Assembly (NCBI GenBank): GCA_018262775.1
Contig: JADFDU010000055.1
Location: 1 to 64,000 of the forward strand
Length of the DNA stretch: 64,000 nucleotides
Direction of reading: 5' to 3'
DNA from: Rhodocyclaceae bacterium
GTDB lineage: Bacteria; Pseudomonadota; Gammaproteobacteria; Burkholderiales; Rhodocyclaceae
Every line of letters begins with the position of its first letter. Position 1 is the first letter of the stretch. A program made the position numbers and the translations under genes. Positions 58,082-64,000 of this stretch are shown one piece after another. A model generated the notes under the pieces. The model saw only the letters and a program-made list of their open reading frames with translations. It searched no databases and was not told where the DNA came from.

Positions 58082-58750
58082 TTACTTCTGCGCGACGACG
58101 CCATCCACGCCGATGCGCTTGATGCGCTCGCGCGCTGCTTCAGCCGCATCCTTGCTGGAAAAGGGGCCGGCACGCACACGGGTCTTGTTGGCGCCGTCAG
58201 TAGAGGGCAACTCTTCGGTATAGAAACTGTAACCCTGCTGCTTGAGCTTGGCCGTCAAGTTGCGCACGTTTGCCTGATCGCGGTAGGCGCCGAGTTGCAC
58301 CACCCATTGCTCACCGCTGCCGGACGCCGGGCCGGGTTTTGCCTTGGCTTCCACGGGCTTCTTTGCCGGCGGCTTGTCATCGGCCGGAGACGCAGCGCGA
58401 GGCTCGGACGACTTGCCCGCCGTAACCACGGGTTTGACTTCAGCCTTCGCTGAAGCCGCCTTGTCCTGCTGTTCGGTTTTCGCTTCGGGCTTTAGTTCCG
58501 CCTTGATTTCAGTACCCGCCTGTGGCAACGGCGTGGGCGCCGTCCCAGGCTTGACGGGCAGTATGCGGGAGGTGAACGCACCGGCGTCTTGAGCCGGAAT
58601 GCGAATCTGGATGTCCTGCACCGGTTGCTTGGGCGCTTGGTCCATGACCATCGGCAGGACAATCGCCGCGAGCATTGCCAGTGCTATGGCACCGACGAGG
58701 CGGCGGCGAGCACGTTTCTTCAGCTCAAGTTGTGCGTCGTTTTCGCTCAT
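58082..58750 (-). CDS. SPOR-domain protein (DedD-like)
   Basis: 222 residues. One membrane helix (about 17-34) follows a short basic cytosolic N-terminus. A low-complexity Ala/Lys/Pro/Glu region (about 60-140) leads to a C-terminal SPOR domain (about 145-220; WVVQLGAYRDQANVRNL, TRVRAGPFSSKDAAEAA). SPOR domains bind denuded glycan strands at the division septum. It overlaps the end of folC by 26 bases. The folC-SPOR-cvpA-purF order supports the DedD call. Confidence 0.9.
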   Translation of the reverse strand: MSENDAQLELKKRARRRLVGAIALAMLAAIVLPMVMDQAPKQPVQDIQIRIPAQDAGAFTSRILPVKPGTAPTPLPQAGTEIKAELKPEAKTEQQDKAASAKAEVKPVVTAGKSSEPRAASPADDKPPAKKPVEAKAKPGPASGSGEQWVVQLGAYRDQANVRNLTAKLKQQGYSFYTEELPSTDGANKTRVRAGPFSSKDAAEAARERIKRIGVDGVVAQK

Positions 58751-60023
58751 CGTCTATCGTGCGCAGCACATCGGCCACAGTGAGGAAGGAACCGAAGGCA
58801 ACAATTCTATCATTTTCCCCTGCCTCTTCCCTTGCTGCACGGTAGGCATTTGCCGGCGAATCGAAGCACGCTTCGACATGCAGGCCGCAGTCCGCCAGTA
58901 TCCGCGCCAACGCCTCTGCGGTCGCCCCGCGCGGCCCGGGCAGGCCTGCCACGAACCAGTGGTCGATGCGTCCCCTGACGCGCTCGGCGACCTTCGCGAT
59001 ATCCTTGTCTGCCAGCATGCCGATTACGGCCCACGTCTCGGGATGGAAAGCCATGCCGCCCAAATTATCCGCCAAGACGCCGGCCGCCTGAGGATTGTGG
59101 GCGACATCCAGCACCACGGTCGGCCGACCCGGCAGAACCTGAAAGCGGCCGGGCAATTCGACTTCGATCAGGCCGCGGCGAACATCCTGCATGGAGACCG
59201 GCAATCGATCTACCAGCGCTTCCAATCCGGCAATGGCCGTGCTGGCGTTCGCCAGCTGGACGGCACCACGCAACGCAGGATAAGCCAATCCCCCTCGTCT
59301 GCCGCGCCGTCCCCAATAGGCCCACTGTCCCCGCTCGGCCGTATAGCCGAAATCTTTACCCATCTCCTGCAGGTCGGCGTCGATGCTTCTGGCGTGGTCA
59401 AGCAGGCTGTGGGGGGGCTGGGCATCGCCGACGATGGCAGGCCGACCGGGGCGGAATATCCCCGCCTTCTCGAAGCCGATCGCCTCACGTGTTTCGCCAA
59501 GGTAGTCCATGTGGTCGAAATCAATCGAGGCAACAATGGCGCAATCCGCATCAAAGGTATTCACCGCATCCAGTCGCCCGCCCAGCCCTACCTCCATGAT
59601 GACCACATCGGCGCCGGCCATCGAAAAAGCCTGCCAGGCAGCCAGGGTACCGAACTCGAAGTAGGTGAGATGCGTGTCTCCGCGCGCCTCTTCCACCCGT
59701 GCAAAGGATTCACACAGCTGCACATCGGAGGCTGGGTCGCCGTCGATGCGCACCCGTTCGTTGTAATCGAGCAGATGCGGAGAGGTGTAGAGGCCGACCC
59801 GGTAGCCAGCGCAGTGCAGAATACGCTCGAGCATGGCACAGATGGATCCCTTGCCATTGGTGCCGCCGACAATGATCACCGGCACGTCTTGCTTAATACC
59901 CAGCGTACGCTTGACCCATTGCACGCGTTCCAGTCCCAGTTCGATGGCCTGCGCGTGCGCACCCTCGATGTACTCGAGCCAGCCTTGCAACGGGGTGTGT
60001 CGGGTTGGGGAAATGGATTGCAT
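58725..60023 (-). CDS. folC: Bifunctional folylpolyglutamate / dihydrofolate synthase
   Basis: 432 residues of the Mur-ligase fold. The ATP loop is VGGTNGKGSICAM; YTSPHLLDYNERVRIDG and MEVGLGGRLDAVN are family blocks; DVAHNPQA begins the C-terminal domain. It adds glutamate to folates. It lies 29 bases after accD and overlaps the SPOR gene by 26 bases. No anomalies. Confidence 0.96.
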   Translation of the reverse strand: MQSISPTRHTPLQGWLEYIEGAHAQAIELGLERVQWVKRTLGIKQDVPVIIVGGTNGKGSICAMLERILHCAGYRVGLYTSPHLLDYNERVRIDGDPASDVQLCESFARVEEARGDTHLTYFEFGTLAAWQAFSMAGADVVIMEVGLGGRLDAVNTFDADCAIVASIDFDHMDYLGETREAIGFEKAGIFRPGRPAIVGDAQPPHSLLDHARSIDADLQEMGKDFGYTAERGQWAYWGRRGRRGGLAYPALRGAVQLANASTAIAGLEALVDRLPVSMQDVRRGLIEVELPGRFQVLPGRPTVVLDVAHNPQAAGVLADNLGGMAFHPETWAVIGMLADKDIAKVAERVRGRIDHWFVAGLPGPRGATAEALARILADCGLHVEACFDSPANAYRAAREEAGENDRIVAFGSFLTVADVLRTIDDERKRRTT

Positions 60024-60052
60024 TGCCGGGGCAGGCCCAAGCCTGCCGGAAA

Positions 60053-60913
60053 TCAGACTGCCGGGATTCTCTGCAGCAAGGACAGCAACGACGCCAGCTT
60101 GTCGCGCATTTCACGCCGATCGACAATCATGTCGATGGCGCCCTTCTCCAGCAGGAACTCGGCGCGCTGGAAGCCGTCCGGCAGTTTCTCGCGCACCGTC
60201 TGTTCGATGACACGCGGGCCGGCAAAGCCGATCAGTGCGCCCGGCTCGGCCATGACTACATCGCCGACGAAGGCAAAGCTGGCCGAGACGCCTCCCATGG
60301 TCGGATCGGTAAGGATGGAAATGAAGGGCAGCCGGTTGGCCGAGAGCTGGGTGATGGCTGCCGTGGTCTTGGCCATCTGCATAAGGGAAAACAAGCCCTC
60401 TTGCATGCGAGCGCCTCCAGTGGCAGTGACGCAAACGAACGGCATCTGCTGCTCGATAGCCACTCGCACACCGCGCACGAAGCGCTCACCGACCACCGAG
60501 CCCATCGAACCACCCATGAAATCGAACTCGAACGCCGCGATGACCACCGGCAGCGTCTTGATGGCACCCTGCATCACCACCAGAGCATCGCCCTCTCCCG
60601 TATCGTCCGCCGCGGCATTGAGCCGCTCCGGATAGCGTTTGCTATCCTTGAACTTGAGCGGGTCGACCGGCAGGACTTCGGCACCGATTTCGAAGCGACC
60701 TTCCGGGTCGAGCAGTAGGTCGAGTCGGGCACGGGCATCGAGGCGGTGATGATGGGCGCACTTCGGGCAGACATTGAGGTTTTTCTCGAGATCCGAGATG
60801 TACAGCGTAGCTTCGCATTTCGGGCATTTGCACCAGAGGCCCTCTGGAATCGACTTCTTGACGCCCTCAGCACGCTTGATCTTGGGAGGGAGCAGTTTCT
60901 GCAGCCAACTCAT
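60053..60913 (-). CDS. accD: Acetyl-CoA carboxylase carboxyltransferase beta subunit
   Basis: 286 residues. The N-terminal zinc ribbon has CKCPKC and, 15 or so residues on, CPKC. The crotonase-like core includes [17 protein letters not shown] and [11 protein letters not shown]. With AccA it transfers the carboxyl group to acetyl-CoA for fatty acid synthesis. It overlaps trpA as ATGA, linking fatty acid and tryptophan genes, as in other betaproteobacteria. Confidence 0.97.
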   Translation of the reverse strand: MSWLQKLLPPKIKRAEGVKKSIPEGLWCKCPKCEATLYISDLEKNLNVCPKCAHHHRLDARARLDLLLDPEGRFEIGAEVLPVDPLKFKDSKRYPERLNAAADDTGEGDALVVMQGAIKTLPVVIAAFEFDFMGGSMGSVVGERFVRGVRVAIEQQMPFVCVTATGGARMQEGLFSLMQMAKTTAAITQLSANRLPFISILTDPTMGGVSASFAFVGDVVMAEPGALIGFAGPRVIEQTVREKLPDGFQRAEFLLEKGAIDMIVDRREMRDKLASLLSLLQRIPAV

Positions 60914-61734
60914 CGCACCACCTCGTGGGGCACAACCGACTCATCCATGGCATTGCGGATGTCGCGGAGAAAATTCGAGACATTGGCGGCGACTTTCTCA
61001 CGCGGACTGTTTTCGATCTCTTCGATGATACGACTGCCAATGACTACGGCATCGGCCACCGTCGCTATGCGTCTCGCGCTCTCGGCATCACGTATGCCGA
61101 AGCCCACGCCCACCGGCATACCAACCTTTTGCCGGATGACAGGGATGCGCCGCGCCACCTCGTCCAGGTCAAGATGCCCGGCCCCGGTCACGCCTTTCAG
61201 CGACACGTAGTAGATATAGCCGCTGCCGACCGCGGCCACCTGGTCGAAACGCCCATCCGTCGAAGTCGGCGCCAGCAGGAAGATGGGATCAATGCCGACC
61301 GTCTTGAGCTTGGACACGAACTCGCCGCATTCTTCCGGTGGGTAGTCCACCACCAGCACACCATCGACCCCGGCCTGCTTTGCCTCGGCGGCAAAGGCGC
61401 CCGCCCCCATCGCCTCGATCGGATTCGCATAGCCCATCAGCACCACCGGCGTAGAAGCATCGCCGGCGCGGAACTCGCGCACGATGGCCATCACCTGACG
61501 CAAAGACATACCGTGCTTGAGCGCACGTTCCGACGCGCGCTGGATGGTAGGCCCGTCGGCCATGGGATCGGAGAAGGGTACACCCAACTCGATGATGTCC
61601 GCGCCGCCCGCCACCAGGGCACGCATCAAGGGCAGGGTCATTGCCGGATCGGGATAACCAGCGGTAATGAAGGGGATCAGCGCCTTGCGTCCTTGGCCTG
61701 TAAGTTTCTCGAAAGTGCCCTTGATGCGTGACAT
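60910..61734 (-). CDS. trpA: Tryptophan synthase alpha chain
   Basis: 274 residues. The TIM-barrel active site Glu and Asp are in [19 protein letters not shown]. It splits indole-3-glycerol phosphate and channels indole to TrpB. The start at ATG 61734 shares a base with the trpB stop (TGATG); the frame extends upstream but without similarity. Its stop overlaps accD. Confidence 0.97.
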   Translation of the reverse strand: MSRIKGTFEKLTGQGRKALIPFITAGYPDPAMTLPLMRALVAGGADIIELGVPFSDPMADGPTIQRASERALKHGMSLRQVMAIVREFRAGDASTPVVLMGYANPIEAMGAGAFAAEAKQAGVDGVLVVDYPPEECGEFVSKLKTVGIDPIFLLAPTSTDGRFDQVAAVGSGYIYYVSLKGVTGAGHLDLDEVARRIPVIRQKVGMPVGVGFGIRDAESARRIATVADAVVIGSRIIEEIENSPREKVAANVSNFLRDIRNAMDESVVPHEVVR

Positions 61735-62945
61735 CAGAATTCGATCCCTGATTTTTCGGCAACCGTATGCATGTCCTTGTCGCCGCGGCCGGAAAGATTG
61801 ACCAGCAAAAGCTTGTCCTTCGGCAACGTCGGCGCCAACTGCGCGGCATAGGCCAGCGCATGCGCCGATTCCAGTGCCGGAATGATGCCCTCGTAGCGAC
61901 ACAGTGCGTGGAAAGCGGCCAAGGCTTCGTCGTCGGTCACCGCAACGTAGTCGGCACGGTGGCTGTCCTTCAGCCAGGCATGCTCCGGGCCGACGCCAGG
62001 ATAATCGAGGCCAGCTGATATCGAGTGCGTCTCGCTGATCTGGCCGTCCTCGTCCTGCAACAGGTAGGTGCGGTTGCCATGCAGCACGCCGGGTCTGCCG
62101 GCGATAAGCGAAGCGGAATGATGACCGCTTTCGAGTCCGAAACCGGCCGCCTCGACGCCCACCAGTTTCACCGTCTCGTCCGGAATGTAGTCGAAGAAAA
62201 TGCCCATGGCGTTGGAGCCGCCGCCGACGCAGGCGATCACATAGTCCGGCTGGCGCCCGGCTAGTTCCGGCATCTGCGCGCGACATTCTTCACCGATGAC
62301 CGCCTGGAAGTCGCGCACCATCATCGGGTAGGGATGCGGGCCGGCCACCGTACCGATGATGTAGAAGGTGTCGCCGACATGGGTCACCCAGTCGCGCATG
62401 GCCTCGTTGAGGGCGTCCTTCAGGGTCTTCGAGCCGGACTTCACCGGCACCACGCTGGCGCCCAGCAGTTTCATGCGATAGACGTTGGCAGCCTGGCGCT
62501 TGACGTCCTCACTACCCATGTAGACCATGCATTCCATACCGTAGCGGGCGGCCACCGTGGCCGTGGCCACGCCGTGCTGTCCCGCGCCGGTTTCAGCGAT
62601 AACGCGCGGCTTGCCCATGCGCCGCGCGAGCATCGCCTGGCCGATGCAGTTGTTCACCTTGTGCGCGCCGGTGTGATTCAGGTCCTCGCGCTTGAGGTAG
62701 ATCTGCGCCCCGCCGAGCAGTTCCGACCAGCGCCTGGCATGGTAGATCGGGCTGGGGCGGCCGACGTAATGCTTCAGTTCGTACTCAAACTCGGCCTTGA
62801 AGGCGGGGTCCGCCTTGGCCACGGCATAGGCCGCACGCAGTTCGTCGAGCGCCTCGATCAGCGTCTCGGCAACGAAAGTGCCGCCGTAGGGGCCGAAGTG
62901 GCCGCGCGCGTCAGGCAGACTGTAGGGCAATTCCAGCTTCCCCAT
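61734..62945 (-). CDS. trpB: Tryptophan synthase beta chain
   Basis: 403 residues. The PLP lysine is in [13 protein letters not shown] and the phosphate loop in GGGSNAMG. It condenses indole with serine. It overlaps trpF by 35 bases and trpA by one base. No leader or attenuator is visible because the operon's start lies at or beyond the right edge. Confidence 0.97.
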   Translation of the reverse strand: MGKLELPYSLPDARGHFGPYGGTFVAETLIEALDELRAAYAVAKADPAFKAEFEYELKHYVGRPSPIYHARRWSELLGGAQIYLKREDLNHTGAHKVNNCIGQAMLARRMGKPRVIAETGAGQHGVATATVAARYGMECMVYMGSEDVKRQAANVYRMKLLGASVVPVKSGSKTLKDALNEAMRDWVTHVGDTFYIIGTVAGPHPYPMMVRDFQAVIGEECRAQMPELAGRQPDYVIACVGGGSNAMGIFFDYIPDETVKLVGVEAAGFGLESGHHSASLIAGRPGVLHGNRTYLLQDEDGQISETHSISAGLDYPGVGPEHAWLKDSHRADYVAVTDDEALAAFHALCRYEGIIPALESAHALAYAAQLAPTLPKDKLLLVNLSGRGDKDMHTVAEKSGIEF

Positions 62946-63555
62946 CTCTCACTCCTGAAATGAACGCCGCGATTTTCGCCGCGTCCTTGATTCCCTTGGC
63001 GGCTTCCACGCCGCTGCTAACATCCACCGCCCACGGCCGAACGGCACCCACCGCCCCCGCCACATTGCCGGCATCCAGACCGCCGGAGAGGATAAGCGGC
63101 TTGGGCAGACCAGGCGGAATCAACGACCAGTCGAATGTCCTGCCGCCGCCGCCAAAACCCTCGGTATAGGCATCGAGCAGCAGGCCCAGTGCGGAGGGAT
63201 ATGATGCGGCGTATTTTAGCAAATCGAGCCCCGGCCTTACCCGCGCCGCCTTTATGTAAGGAGCATGGAAGGAGCAACAGAAGGACTCCTCCTCGTCACC
63301 ATGGAATTGCAGCAACTGGATCGGCACTGCTTCCATGACGCGCCGCACCGCGAGCTTCGATTCGTTCACGAACAAACCGACGAGCGTCACGAAGGGCGGC
63401 ACGCTGCGCACGATTTCCCAAGCCTGTTCGATGCTGACATGGCGCGGACTGGCCGCGTAGAAAACCAGGCCGAGGGCGTCTGCACCGAGTTCGACCGCGG
63501 CGTGTGCGTCCTCAGGGCGAGTAATACCGCAGATCTTGATGCGGGTTCTATGCAA
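62911..63555 (-). CDS. trpF: Phosphoribosylanthranilate isomerase
   Basis: 214 residues from a TTG start at 63555. The family N-terminus is [14 protein letters not shown], with the catalytic Cys, and the later Asp is in [15 protein letters not shown]. The open frame reaches back to an ATG at 63597, but those extra codons lie inside truA and do not match the family. The TTG choice is uncertain because no good ribosome-binding site is visible. The start is only a few bases before the end of truA. Confidence 0.9.
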   Translation of the reverse strand: MHRTRIKICGITRPEDAHAAVELGADALGLVFYAASPRHVSIEQAWEIVRSVPPFVTLVGLFVNESKLAVRRVMEAVPIQLLQFHGDEEESFCCSFHAPYIKAARVRPGLDLLKYAASYPSALGLLLDAYTEGFGGGGRTFDWSLIPPGLPKPLILSGGLDAGNVAGAVGAVRPWAVDVSSGVEAAKGIKDAAKIAAFISGVRDGEAGIALQSA

Positions 63556-64000
63556 GCTGGAGGCCGAGCAGATCGAAAGGCGCGATGATACGGCCATTCA
63601 TGGGCAACTGCCAGTGCGTTTCATACTCGACGCCTGACAGATACAAACCAGACGGAGAAAAGGTCGGCGCTGCCAGGCGACGGTCCCGGCCGTCGATCAG
63701 TTCGCCAATCCAGTCCGGCGGATGGGCGCCCTTGCCGACATAGACCAAGGCGCCCACCAAATTGCGCACCATGTGATGCAAAAAGGCGCTAGCACAGAAG
63801 TCGAAAGTAATGATATCACCCTGACGCGACACCTCAGCCCGATGCAGCCTCTTCACGGGAGACTTGGCCTGGCATGCGGCAGCACGAAACGCAGAGAAAT
63901 CTTTCTCCCCCACGAGGAAAGCTGCGCCAGTGCGCATGGCCTCGGTGTCGAGCGGTAGGTGGAACCAGCCGACCATGCCATGCAGCAGCGCTGGGCGCAC
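63548..64000 (-). CDS. truA: tRNA pseudouridine synthase A, C-terminal part (cut by the window edge)
   Basis: The last 150 residues are present and end at a TAG at 63548-63550. Diagnostic text includes [18 protein letters not shown] and [20 protein letters not shown], with [18 protein letters not shown] near the end. TruA modifies positions 38-40 of tRNA. The catalytic Asp lies in the missing N-terminal half. The truA-trpF-trpB-trpA order is common in proteobacteria. Confidence 0.95.
   Translation of the reverse strand: MRPALLHGMVGWFHLPLDTEAMRTGAAFLVGEKDFSAFRAAACQAKSPVKRLHRAEVSRQGDIITFDFCASAFLHHMVRNLVGALVYVGKGAHPPDWIGELIDGRDRRLAAPTFSPSGLYLSGVEYETHWQLPMNGRIIAPFDLLGLQLA

Noticed and set aside
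62911-63597. trpF start at the ATG at 63597
   Set aside because: The extra residues lie within truA and do not match the TrpF family, whose N-terminus begins just before KICGIT.

Overview
The window is a compact, high-GC stretch of a betaproteobacterial chromosome. The gene order rlmE-ftsH-folP-glmM and tpiA-secG-tRNA-Leu-nuoA to nuoN, the carAB-greA block, the grpE-dnaK-dnaJ block and the trpF-trpB-trpA-accD-folC-SPOR-cvpA-purF-metZ block are all typical of Betaproteobacteria. Rhodocyclales or a close relative is my best guess; this rests on remembered gene order and protein style, not on a search. I see no prophage, insertion sequence or CRISPR array.

Layout. 1-7.1 kb is the most accessory-like part: the end of an HDOD protein, lemA with a membrane GIDE-domain protein carrying an EF-hand loop, uup, tRNA-Arg(CCU), a cytosolic NarX/NarL-like two-component pair with a four-cysteine GAF domain, nudF, and a 151-residue protein resembling half of a sulfur oxygenase reductase (SOR), preceded by an IscR type-1-like palindrome. 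7.1-28.5 kb is one minus-strand run: rlmE, ftsH, folP, glmM, dtd, tpiA, secG, tRNA-Leu(GAG) and the 14-gene complex I operon, with a REP-like multi-hairpin between nuoF and nuoG. 28.5-41 kb holds yhbY, a DUF4149 membrane protein, greA, carBA, dapB, bamE, fur, recN, nadK, hrcA and hemH. 41-43.7 kb holds a protein with two AP2-like domains, trxC, a folded intergenic element and a Ser/Thr kinase fused to a cyclic-nucleotide-binding domain. 43.8-47.6 kb is grpE-dnaK-dnaJ with a near-consensus sigma-32 promoter inside the grpE end. 47.9-54.8 kb holds an orphan branched-chain-type substrate-binding protein, cysS, a TPR protein plus L,D-transpeptidase pair sharing a C-terminal domain, two cyclophilins and lpxH. 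54.7-64 kb is a minus-strand block from truA through trpF, trpB, trpA, accD, folC, a SPOR protein, cvpA and purF to metZ, whose leader looks like a SAM-II riboswitch followed by an intrinsic terminator.

Most genes are housekeeping: respiration, protein folding and quality control, envelope growth, and pyrimidine, purine, tryptophan, methionine, lysine and folate synthesis. The strongest leads for something new are the half-length SOR-like protein with its putative Fe-S-responsive operator, the paired proteins sharing a Csd6-like C-terminal domain, the GIDE/EF-hand protein, the tandem AP2 protein and the structured element between trxC and the kinase.
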